Below, in pieces: positions 1 to 6,484 of a stretch of 12,282 nucleotides of DNA. Numbering within the stretch: the first letter of the stretch is position 1; the number at the start of each line of letters is the position of its first letter. The stretch covers positions 1 to 12,282 of the forward strand of contig JAEDMF010000042.1 in the NCBI GenBank assembly GCA_016303175.1. Direction: 5' to 3'. The translations under genes and the position numbers were made by a program. The notes under the pieces are model-generated. The model saw nothing but the letters and a program-made list of their open reading frames with translations, was not told the origin of the DNA and ran no database searches. The DNA is from Bacteroidales bacterium (GTDB lineage Bacteria > Bacteroidota > Bacteroidia > Bacteroidales > UBA932).

Positions 1-812
1 ACGCCTTTGTTCTTGAATGAAGAACCGCAGCATGCAGGAACGATGGCCATATCGATGGTGGCTTTGCGGAGAGCGGCAACGAGCTCCTCCTCCGTGATGG
101 AATCGGGGTCTTCGAAGAACTTCTCCATAAGGGATTCGTCGTACTCGGCAGCAGCCTCCACGAGTTTCTCCCTCCACATATCGACGTCGGCAACCATATT
201 GGCGGGAACGTCCTGGATGGTGTAGTTCACAAGATTGTCAGTATTGTCATATACAATTGCCTTCTTTGTAATCAGGTCGACAATTCCCTGAAACTTATCC
301 TCTGCACCGATAGGCAGGCAGAGGGGCACTGCACGGGCTCCGAGTTTGGTACCGATTTCCTCAATCACTGCAAGGAAGTCAGCGCCCACACGGTCCATCT
401 TGTTCACATAGGCAATTTTAGGCACACCATATTTGTCGGCCTGACGCCACACAGTCTCTGACTGGGGCTGCACACGACCTACTGCACAGAAGGTAGCAAC
501 GGTACCGTCAAGCACACGGAGCGAACGCTCCACCTCAACGGTGAAGTCCACGTGACCCGGGGTGTCAATCAAGTTGATCTGATACTGGTGGCCATTGTAC
601 TTCCAGAAAGCGGTTGTGGCGGCGGATGTAATGGTAATACCGCGCTCCTGCTCCTGTACCATCCAGTCCATAGTGGCTGCACCTTCGTGAACCTCACCGA
701 TTTTGTGAGTCTTTCCGGTGTAATACAGGATACGCTCCGAAGTAGTGGTCTTGCCCGCATCAATGTGGGCCATGATACCGATGTTCCTGGTGAATTTAAG
801 ATCTCTTGCCAT
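1..812 (-). CDS. fusA: Elongation factor G, N-terminal part (3' end cut off by window edge)
   Basis: EF-G is the ribosomal translocase GTPase. It moves tRNA and mRNA after peptide bond formation and, with RRF, recycles ribosomes in the cytoplasm. The visible 270 residues begin MARDLKFTRN and carry the GTPase motifs in order: P-loop AHIDAGKTT (residues 15-23), switch I RGITIT, DTPGH, and the guanine-specificity motif NKMD. The end of the fragment reads ACCGSSFKNKG, the usual tail of the G domain with its insert. Domains II to V lie beyond the left edge. The start has a GAGG seven bases upstream, a Shine-Dalgarno-like site that the neighbouring genes lack. An ATG seven bases upstream is out of frame. 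The gene is third in the str operon, 13 bases after rpsG. The motif set and context make the call secure; only the C-terminal part is unseen. Confidence 0.97.
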   Translation of the reverse strand, partial: MARDLKFTRNIGIMAHIDAGKTTTSERILYYTGKTHKIGEVHEGAATMDWMVQEQERGITITSAATTAFWKYNGHQYQINLIDTPGHVDFTVEVERSLRVLDGTVATFCAVGRVQPQSETVWRQADKYGVPKIAYVNKMDRVGADFLAVIEEIGTKLGARAVPLCLPIGAEDKFQGIVDLITKKAIVYDNTDNLVNYTIQDVPANMVADVDMWREKLVEAAAEYDESLMEKFFEDPDSITEEELVAALRKATIDMAIVPACCGSSFKNKG

Positions 813-825
813 CTTTCATCCTCGA

Positions 826-1302
826 TTAGAAACGGAAGTGTGCAAAAGCCTTGTTGGCTTCGGCCATTCTGTGCATTTCTTCTTTACGCTTAACTGCGCC
901 GCCCTCATTGTTGTATGCGGCCATAATCTCTGCGCAAAGCTTTTCTGCCATGGAGTGTGCGGAACGCTTGCGAGCGAATGCGATGAGGTTCTTCATCGAA
1001 AGGGATACTTTCCTCTCGGGGCGCACCTCCATAGGCACTTGGAAGTTGGCGCCACCGATACGGCGCGACTTTACCTCAACCTGAGGTGTCGCGTTCTCCA
1101 GCGCCTGTTTCCAGATATCCAGAGGAGCCTTGTCAGAATCTTTCATCTTCTCGCCTACCATGTCAATGGCATCGTAAAAAATAGAATACGCGATACTCTT
1201 CTTACCCTGCAACATCAAGTTGTTCACGAAGCGAGTTACCTCAACATCATGAAACTTGGGATCAGGAAGTAGAATCCTCTTCTTAGGCTTCGATTTTCTC
1301 AT
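826..1302 (-). CDS. rpsG: 30S ribosomal protein S7
   Basis: S7 binds the 3' major domain of 16S rRNA, starts assembly of the small-subunit head and lines the E-site region. The 158-residue product starts MRKSKPKKRILLPDPKF and contains the family hallmarks VTRFVNNLMLQGKKS (near residues 22-36) and the helix RRIGGANFQVPMEVRPERK. It ends HFRF. Length is normal for the family. It sits between rpsL (36-base gap) and fusA (13-base gap), the classical str order. In many bacteria S7 represses translation of its own operon. I see no obvious S7-site mimic in the rpsL-rpsG gap, which is A/T rich, and there is no Shine-Dalgarno site before this start. Confidence 0.98.
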   Translation of the reverse strand: MRKSKPKKRILLPDPKFHDVEVTRFVNNLMLQGKKSIAYSIFYDAIDMVGEKMKDSDKAPLDIWKQALENATPQVEVKSRRIGGANFQVPMEVRPERKVSLSMKNLIAFARKRSAHSMAEKLCAEIMAAYNNEGGAVKRKEEMHRMAEANKAFAHFRF

Positions 1303-1338
1303 TTTTGTAAATAATTAAAAGGTGATAATTGCGGATGC

Positions 1339-1722
1339 TTACTTCTTCTTGGCCTTGGGTCTCTTTGCGCCATAAAGTGAGCGGGACTGAAGACGTCCGT
1401 CCACACCGGCTGTATCCAAAGCGCCTCTAAGAATGTGGTAACGCACACCGGGAAGATCCTTCACACGACCTCCGCGAACCAGCACGATGCTGTGCTCCTG
1501 AAGATTGTGGCCCTCGCCGGGGATGTAAGCGTTGACCTCTTTGGAATTGGTCAGACGTACACGGGCAACCTTACGCATTGCTGAGTTAGGTTTCTTGGGG
1601 GTTGTTGTGTAAACCCTCACGCATACGCCACGCCTCTGAGGACAAGCATCCAAAGCACGTGATTTGCTCTTTACCTCAAGAGTTTCACGGCCTTTGCGAA
1701 CTAATTGTTGAATTGTAGGCAT
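1339..1722 (-). CDS. rpsL: 30S ribosomal protein S12
   Basis: S12 lies at the decoding centre of the small subunit and influences accuracy. The 127-residue product starts MPTIQQLVRKGRE and ends with a lysine tail (AKRPKAKKK). The two loops where streptomycin-resistance substitutions usually arise look wild type: TTTPKKPNSA (Lys43, Lys44 counting Met as 1) and GGRVKDLPGVRYH (Lys88, Asp89, the Asp that is methylthiolated in other species). It is the first gene of the str operon here and has its own promoter in the gap upstream (-7 box at 1770-1777). The leader is A/T rich with no Shine-Dalgarno site, as is usual in Bacteroidetes. Confidence 0.98.
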   Translation of the reverse strand: MPTIQQLVRKGRETLEVKSKSRALDACPQRRGVCVRVYTTTPKKPNSAMRKVARVRLTNSKEVNAYIPGEGHNLQEHSIVLVRGGRVKDLPGVRYHILRGALDTAGVDGRLQSRSLYGAKRPKAKKK

Positions 1723-1752
1723 TTTGTTTGTTAATACTAAGTTTATATTACT

Positions 1753-1766
1753 CCCAAAATTTGGGG
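1753..1766. repeat. Short inverted repeat in the rpsL leader
   Basis: CCCAAA-A-TTTGGG with one extra G lies at or just after the predicted rpsL transcription start. The six-base arms are separated by one base, so an RNA hairpin could pair only about four or five bases. It could be an operator-like site or chance. There is no T tract, so it is not a convincing terminator for the dipeptidase gene. Confidence 0.3.
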
Positions 1767-1769
1767 CTG

Positions 1770-1800
1770 CAAATATACAAATTATTTTTTAACTTCCAAA
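1770..1800 (-). promoter_or_regulatory. Promoter of the rpsL-rpsG-fusA operon (Bacteroidetes type)
   Basis: Read on the minus strand there is TTTG (1800-1797), a 19-base spacer, then TATATTTG (1777-1770). This matches the Bacteroidetes housekeeping sigma pattern TTTG-N19to21-TAnnTTTG. Transcription would start near 1765, giving a leader of about 40 bases before the rpsL ATG at 1722. The -33 box lies inside the last codons of the dipeptidase gene upstream. Confidence 0.7.
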
Positions 1801-3536
1801 ATATCTCCATTATCTCTTGCCACAGCTTCTTTCCATTTCTCGCTATAGCCGGGCTGGCTAATCTTGGCGGGCATATTCCCGTAACCATTCGTAACCCAGG
1901 TTCCGTCCGGATTCTGGGCCTTCACATTGCCATCCACAAATTTCAGCAACAGGAAAATTTCAAGATTTGTCCACTGACGGAAAATCTCGTCCGCAGCGGC
2001 GAGGGACACCTGTGTGAGATAATCGCGCACACACTCGGGAGCGCTGTAGGCAAGGGCTTTTCTGCCCCTGACGGGATGTTTCTTCACAAATTCATCGTAC
2101 ATTGCAAGGGCCTCGGCGTCCCATCTTGCGAGCGAATCCACGCAGGAAGCCTCCCAGGCAAGAGCCTTTGCCTGAACGGTCGGGGCCATCAGGTCGTATG
2201 CCTTGTAGCAGGCGTTTGCCACACGGTTGCACATCCAGAAGGCGGAGGTGGGAGAATATGTCAGCATATCCCCGTTGCCCTCACGGAAGCTCAGAGGAGC
2301 CTGCCTGACGGCTGCATAAATGGGAGTAAGGTAGGAAGTGGCGGCATCGTCGCAGCCGAACCATATCACGGCGCCCACGGGGTCAGGCAGTTCAGGGCGG
2401 CTCTGAGCCACAAACCAGAAGGCGGTCTGTTGGGTGGCTATGGCGCGCTCATTCATATAAGTCTTGTCCCCCACCTTGAAGGTCATAGGACGCCAACGGT
2501 AAGGAAGACGGTTACCTCCCGCTCCTATGTCTGTGGTCATATCCATGGGAGTTCCTTCATAATGATCCCTCATAACCTTGGCCACATCAGCCACTGTCAA
2601 CTTGCGCGAAGGCTTCACAAAGAGGGGGAAACGCTTGCTTTTGTCGTGTCCCAGAGCATACTCCACGTAATCCATCGCAGGGCGCGTCACCTCGGCTCCA
2701 TTCTCGTCGAGGAAGGTGAACTGGCCGTCGCACAATATGTTGAAGGCGCTCCAGGCCCTTGCCTCACAACCGCGCATGGCGGTGAAATCCAGAGGAGCAT
2801 AGGCGTCTGCAAAGCTGAACTCAGAATCGCTTCCGCTGAAGTACCCTCTTTCGCGGGCGAAGGAAATGACATCGGGAGAATATATGCACTCCTGCGGCTT
2901 GTCAAGGGGGAAGGTGGTGATGCGGGCCTGGTTGGCGTGCGCGCAGATATAGCCGTCAGGCACCCTGCGGGCCACATAAACTATGCCCTTGCCGAAGTTG
3001 CCTTTGCCTATAAGGTCCATAACCCAAACCTCATCCTTGTCGGCAATGGAGAAGCTTTCTCCTTCGGAGTAGTAGCCGTATCTGGACGTAAGATCAGCGA
3101 TAAGCCGGATGGCTTCGCGAGCGGTGGAGCACCTTTCGAGGGCAATGTATATCAGTGAGCCATAGTCCATTATGGCACCGTCCTGATGCCACAGTTCCTC
3201 GCGTCCCCCGTAAGTTGTCTCGGCGATGATGAGCTGGCGCTCGTTGATATTGCCGGTACGGGTGTAGGTGCGGGCGGCCTGCGGAATGGCGCCAAGGGGT
3301 TTGTTGCTGTCCCAATCCACGACATTGCGCGCACTGCCCCTGCCCCATACTTGTCCCTCAAGGTGGTAGAGTTCTCCGAAAAGAGCGTGGGAATCGGCCG
3401 CGTAGGATATCATATTGCTGCCGTCTGCACTCGCGCCGCGGGTCACCAGCACGTTGCTGCACGCAAACATCTCCACCGTACAGGCAAACAGGGCTGCAGC
3501 GGCGGCAATGGAAGATATTTTCTTGAAAGTACTCAT
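1782..3536 (-). CDS. Secreted C69-family dipeptidase (PepD-like, Ntn hydrolase)
   Basis: Peptidase family C69 enzymes cleave dipeptides using an N-terminal cysteine nucleophile. The 584-residue precursor has a signal peptide (basic start, Ala-rich core, ending MFA at residue 25). The next residue is Cys26, in CSNVLVTRGASADGSNM, which matches the family N-terminus with its DGS motif. Further family-like segments are DEVWVMDLIGKG and the following GYICAHANQARIT. The fit between the signal cleavage site and the catalytic Cys suggests an enzyme active in the periplasm once processed. A second cysteine at residue 19 (LFAC) could be read as a lipobox, but lipidation there would bury the nucleophile, so I think it less likely. 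The gene is 59 bases upstream of rpsL on the same strand with no clear terminator between. It diverges from the small secreted gene at 3593. Substrate range cannot be told from sequence. Confidence 0.88.
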   Translation of the reverse strand: MSTFKKISSIAAAAALFACTVEMFACSNVLVTRGASADGSNMISYAADSHALFGELYHLEGQVWGRGSARNVVDWDSNKPLGAIPQAARTYTRTGNINERQLIIAETTYGGREELWHQDGAIMDYGSLIYIALERCSTAREAIRLIADLTSRYGYYSEGESFSIADKDEVWVMDLIGKGNFGKGIVYVARRVPDGYICAHANQARITTFPLDKPQECIYSPDVISFARERGYFSGSDSEFSFADAYAPLDFTAMRGCEARAWSAFNILCDGQFTFLDENGAEVTRPAMDYVEYALGHDKSKRFPLFVKPSRKLTVADVAKVMRDHYEGTPMDMTTDIGAGGNRLPYRWRPMTFKVGDKTYMNERAIATQQTAFWFVAQSRPELPDPVGAVIWFGCDDAATSYLTPIYAAVRQAPLSFREGNGDMLTYSPTSAFWMCNRVANACYKAYDLMAPTVQAKALAWEASCVDSLARWDAEALAMYDEFVKKHPVRGRKALAYSAPECVRDYLTQVSLAAADEIFRQWTNLEIFLLLKFVDGNVKAQNPDGTWVTNGYGNMPAKISQPGYSEKWKEAVARDNGDILEVKK

Positions 3537-3556
3537 ACTATTAATAATAAAATGCT

Positions 3557-3564
3557 TATTTTTG
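3557..3564 (+). promoter_or_regulatory. Possible -7 box for the small secreted gene, pheS and murA
   Basis: TATTTTTG matches TAnnTTTG exactly and would start transcription near 3569, about 24 bases before the ATG at 3593. No TTTG is found 19-21 bases upstream (that stretch reads through the dipeptidase start codon), so only half of the consensus is present. Confidence 0.4.
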
Positions 3565-3577
3565 TAGTTTAATTGTG

Positions 3578-3609
3578 CAAAGATAATAATTTATGTCCAA
3601 GACTGGAAA
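3578..3609 (-). promoter_or_regulatory. Promoter of the C69 dipeptidase gene
   Basis: On the minus strand TATCTTTG (3585-3578) is a perfect TAnnTTTG -7 box. Twenty bases upstream is TTTC (3609-3606), one mismatch from the TTTG -33 consensus. Predicted start is near 3573, with a leader of about 37 bases. The -33 box lies inside the first codons of the divergent gene that starts at 3593. Confidence 0.55.
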
Positions 3610-4012
3610 ACTGTTCCTGCTTATATCCCTGCTGACATTCTGCACCATCCTGCCCGCTCAGGAGGAGAACAAGCCGGACCCCGAAGAAATGCTGGCCAAG
3701 GAGCTGGACAGGCTCACATTCAGCCTTAAACTGGAGGACTGGCAGGTGTACTATGTGGACAGCATACTCCACAATGACTATTATGGTATGGTGAAGGAAC
3801 TGGAAGGCATGCAGAAATCGAGGGTGTCCAATCCGGACCTTTACCAGGCGGTCCAGGACAAATGGATGGAAAGCACACAAAAAGCATATCAAAAATATTT
3901 TTCGGCTGGGCAGTGGGCACTGTATCTCAAGCAGGGCGGCCAGAGGGCAATCAACGAAAGAGAAAAACGCAGAGCCAGACAAGCCGGCATAAAAGACAAA
4001 AAGAAGAAATAA
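3593..4012 (+). CDS. Small secreted helical protein of unknown function
   Basis: I do not recognise a named family. The 139-residue product has a clear signal peptide (MSKTGK, then a Leu/Ile-rich core, ending LPA at residue 22 before QEEN). The mature part looks mostly helical and polar: an acidic start, a segment SLKLEDWQVYYVDSIL, a conserved-looking RVSNPDLYQAVQDKWM, then YFSAGQWALYLK. It closes with a very basic tail (EREKRRARQ to DKKKK). The order of helix, short loop and a second helix ending in a W/YL motif vaguely recalls Spy/CpxP-type periplasmic proteins, but this is a weak impression. Its stop overlaps the pheS start (TAATG), so it is probably co-translated with pheS. It is the first gene of the pheS-murA run and diverges from the C69 dipeptidase. 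A Shine-Dalgarno site is absent; the leader is A/T rich. Confidence 0.85.
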   Translation: MSKTGKLFLLISLLTFCTILPAQEENKPDPEEMLAKELDRLTFSLKLEDWQVYYVDSILHNDYYGMVKELEGMQKSRVSNPDLYQAVQDKWMESTQKAYQKYFSAGQWALYLKQGGQRAINEREKRRARQAGIKDKKKK

Positions 4013-5082
4013 TGGATAAGAGCACTATCAACTCCCTGATGGAGCAGATTGCAGCCACCAGAGCCGCTACAACTAAGGAACTTGAAGAGGCCAGAGTAAG
4101 ATTTCTGGGCAAAAAAGGCGCAATCACAGAACTGTTCGAACAATTCCGCAGCATACCTGCCGACCAGAAAAAGGAGTTCGGCCAGCTGATGAACCAGCTC
4201 AAGAACGCCGCCGCCGCAAAAATAGAAGAACTGCGGGAAGTTATAGAGAATAACGGCGCCGCAGCAGAAGGGACAGCGAAAGAGGACCTTACCATGCCCG
4301 GCAGCCAGTACGACCTTGGCAGCCGCCACCCCGTTTCCATAGTAAGACAGGAAATCGTGGACATCTTCCGCAAATTCGGCTACGACGTGGCTGAGGGACC
4401 GGAGATTGAGGATGACTGGCACGTTTTCGAGGCCCTGAACTTCCCTCCCGAGCATCCTGCCCGCGAAATGCAGGACACCTTCTTCGTCTCGCGAGGCGAA
4501 CAGCAGACTGATGAAAACGGCAATACCGTATGGCACAATCCCCTGCTGCTGCGCACCCACACCTCCTCCGTTCAGGTCCGCACAATGGAGAAGAAGTCGC
4601 TCCCCATACGCGTCGTATGCCCCGGCAGGGTATTCCGCAACGAGGCAATCTCGGCAAGGGCCCACTGCATTTTCCATCAGGTGGAAGGTCTGTACATCGA
4701 CGAGGGTGTGACCTTCGCCGACATGAAACAGGCCATACTTCTCTTTGCCCGCGAGATGTTCGGCCCCGAGACCAGAATACGCATGCGTCCTTCCTACTTT
4801 CCCTTCACTGAGCCTTCGGCAGAGGTGGACGTCAGCTGCAACATCTGCGGCGGCAAGGGATGCAACATCTGCAAAGGCACAGGTTGGTTGGAAATACTCG
4901 GATGCGGCATGGTTGACCCCAATGTATTGGAGGCCAGCGGCATAGACTCCAAGAAATATAGCGGATTCGCCTTCGGAATGGGCGTAGAACGCATCGCAAT
5001 GCTAAAATGGCAGGTCAAGGACTTGAGAAACTACTTTGAAAATGACCTGCGCTTCCTGAACGAATTCAATACAGTTCTCTGA
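4012..5082 (+). CDS. pheS: Phenylalanyl-tRNA synthetase alpha subunit
   Basis: PheS carries the class II catalytic core of the (alpha-beta)2 enzyme that charges tRNA-Phe. The start is taken as MDKSTINSLMEQ at 4012, giving 356 residues. A longer reading from 3862 runs back through the small secreted gene in another frame and is not family-like. Residues 1-85 form the N-terminal coiled-coil that grips tRNA. The catalytic part has RTHTSSVQVRTM (181-192), GRVFRNE (motif 2, 205-211), EPSAEVDV (267-274) and FGMGVERIAMLKW (motif 3, 321-333). Ala320 just before motif 3 is the residue that sets pocket size for phenylalanine analogues and is wild type. A CxxC-x4-CxxC knuckle (Cys276, 279, 284, 287) precedes GWLEILGCGMVDPNVL, as in many non-proteobacterial PheS. 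pheT does not follow; murA begins one base after the stop. Translation is likely coupled to the upstream gene through TAATG. Confidence 0.97.
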   Translation: MDKSTINSLMEQIAATRAATTKELEEARVRFLGKKGAITELFEQFRSIPADQKKEFGQLMNQLKNAAAAKIEELREVIENNGAAAEGTAKEDLTMPGSQYDLGSRHPVSIVRQEIVDIFRKFGYDVAEGPEIEDDWHVFEALNFPPEHPAREMQDTFFVSRGEQQTDENGNTVWHNPLLLRTHTSSVQVRTMEKKSLPIRVVCPGRVFRNEAISARAHCIFHQVEGLYIDEGVTFADMKQAILLFAREMFGPETRIRMRPSYFPFTEPSAEVDVSCNICGGKGCNICKGTGWLEILGCGMVDPNVLEASGIDSKKYSGFAFGMGVERIAMLKWQVKDLRNYFENDLRFLNEFNTVL

Positions 5083-5083
5083 T

Positions 5084-6400
5084 ATGGGTTCATTTGTAAT
5101 CGAAGGCGGATACAAACTATCAGGCTCCATCACTCCCCAAGGAGCCAAGAACGAGGCTTTGGAGGTCATCAGCGCAGTGCTGCTCACGAGCGAAAGCGTC
5201 ACGATAAAGAATGTACCCGATATTCTGGACGTGAACAACCTCATCTCTCTGCTCGAAGGAATGGGGGTAAAGGTGCAGCGTCCGGCGAAAGGTGAATTCA
5301 TCTTTAAGGCAGACAAGGTCAACCTGGATTACATCCATACTCCCGAATTTATAAAAAAATGTGCCTCTCTCAGAGGTTCGATGATGGTGGTGGGACCGCT
5401 TCTGGCCCGCTTCGGCAAGGTTTTTCTTGCTAAACCCGGAGGGGACAAAATAGGTCGTCGCAGGGTGGATACCCACATTCAGGGCTTTATGGCCCTTGGC
5501 GCCACCTACGTCTATGACCCGCAGAAGAAGGCCTTCCAGCTGGAGGCCCCTGAAGATGGGCTGAAGGGCAGCTACATGCTGCTGGACGAGGCCTCAGTTA
5601 CAGGTACTGCGAATATCCTTATGGCCAGTGTGCTGGCCAAGGGGACGACCACCATATACAATGCCGCGTGCGAACCTTATGTACAACAGCTGACACGTCT
5701 GTTGATTGCAATGGGAGCAAAAATCAGCGGACTCGGCTCCAACCTGCTCACCATTGAAGGGGTGGAAGAACTGCACGGAGCAACCCACAAACTCTTCCCC
5801 GATATGATTGAAGTGGGTTCCTTCATAGGTATGGCCGCAATGTGCCGCAGCAGCATCACAATAAAAAATTGTGCCTGCGACCAGCTGGGCATAATACCCG
5901 AATGCTTCCGCAGGCTTGGCATACAGTTGGAACAGAGGGGCGACGACCTCTTTGTCCCTGAACAGGAAAGCTACGAAATAGAGTCCTTTATGGATGGTTC
6001 CATAATGACCATAGCCGACGCGCCCTGGCCCGGGCTCACCCCCGACCTTCTGTCAGTGATGCTGGTTGTGGCCACGCAGTGCAAGGGCAGTGTACTCATA
6101 CACCAGAAAATGTTCGAGAGCAGACTCTTCTTTGTGGACCACCTCATTGATATGGGAGCCCAAATCATACTCTGCGACCCACACAGGGCCGTAGTGATAG
6201 GACACGACCATCAACACCGCCTGCACGCCGGGAGAATGCTCTCGCCCGATATCCGCGCCGGCATCGCAATGCTAATCGCGGCAATGAGTGCCAAAGGAAC
6301 CTCTGTCATAGGCAACATAGGCCAAATAGACAGAGGCTACGAGAATATTGACGGGCGTCTGAGGTCTCTCGGGGCAAGAATTACCCGCAGCGACGACTGA
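5084..6400 (+). CDS. murA: UDP-N-acetylglucosamine 1-carboxyvinyltransferase (MurA) with Asp at the catalytic Cys position
   Basis: MurA transfers enolpyruvate from PEP to UDP-GlcNAc in the cytoplasm, the first committed step of peptidoglycan synthesis. The 438-residue product is slightly longer than E. coli MurA (419). Conserved residues are visible: Lys22 and Asn23 in QGAKNEAL, Arg97 in SLRGSM, Asp321 in LTPDLL, Arg391 in SPDIRAGIA, and the C-terminal IGQIDRGYENIDGRLRSLGA. The active-site loop reads KPGGDKIGRRRVDTH. Asp121 therefore stands where E. coli has Cys115, the residue alkylated by fosfomycin. Asp at this site is known from naturally fosfomycin-resistant MurA proteins such as those of mycobacteria and chlamydiae. 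The paralogue EPSP synthase (AroA) is excluded by the MurA-specific loop and C-terminus. The gene starts one base after pheS, so the two are likely co-transcribed. It ends 29 bases before a strong inverted repeat. Confidence 0.96.
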   Translation: MGSFVIEGGYKLSGSITPQGAKNEALEVISAVLLTSESVTIKNVPDILDVNNLISLLEGMGVKVQRPAKGEFIFKADKVNLDYIHTPEFIKKCASLRGSMMVVGPLLARFGKVFLAKPGGDKIGRRRVDTHIQGFMALGATYVYDPQKKAFQLEAPEDGLKGSYMLLDEASVTGTANILMASVLAKGTTTIYNAACEPYVQQLTRLLIAMGAKISGLGSNLLTIEGVEELHGATHKLFPDMIEVGSFIGMAAMCRSSITIKNCACDQLGIIPECFRRLGIQLEQRGDDLFVPEQESYEIESFMDGSIMTIADAPWPGLTPDLLSVMLVVATQCKGSVLIHQKMFESRLFFVDHLIDMGAQIILCDPHRAVVIGHDHQHRLHAGRMLSPDIRAGIAMLIAAMSAKGTSVIGNIGQIDRGYENIDGRLRSLGARITRSDD

Positions 6401-6429
6401 AAACCCCAGTCTCAATAATGCTGGCGGAG

Positions 6430-6474
6430 ATACAGCAAGGGCGGTTCTCATAACGGGAACCGCCCTTGCTGTAT
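6430..6474. terminator. Perfect 18-bp inverted repeat, probable bidirectional terminator
   Basis: The arms are at 6430-6447 and 6457-6474 with a nine-base loop. They are perfectly complementary and include a GC-rich core (AAGGGCGG against CCGCCCTT). It lies between the convergent ends of murA (stop at 6400) and the minus-strand gene ending at 6485, the expected place for a shared terminator. No T tract follows on either strand, so it is not a canonical intrinsic terminator. It could instead act as a 3'-end stabilising hairpin. Confidence 0.65.
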
Positions 6475-6484
6475 GCTGAACCAA

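Noticed and set aside
1339..1722. Streptomycin-resistance substitutions in S12
   Set aside because: Lys43 and Lys88 are both wild type.
1728..3158. Long open frame (476 codons) on the plus strand opposite the C69 dipeptidase
   Set aside because: It is an antisense shadow of a clear family member; the product has no family-like segments and its start overlaps the rpsL leader region.
3862..4011. N-terminal extension of pheS by 50 residues
   Set aside because: It would read the small secreted gene in another frame; the family N-terminus begins near the ATG at 4012, and the TAATG overlap is a normal coupling arrangement.
3889..4677. Open frame of 262 codons on the minus strand opposite the end of the small secreted gene and pheS
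   Set aside because: Antisense to certain pheS coding; composition is Cys/Phe/Leu rich as expected for a shadow frame.
4837..4872. CxxC-x4-CxxC zinc-knuckle-like motif in PheS as a novelty
   Set aside because: The same cysteine pattern occurs in PheS of many Firmicutes and Bacteroidetes, so it is a lineage feature rather than an unusual insertion.
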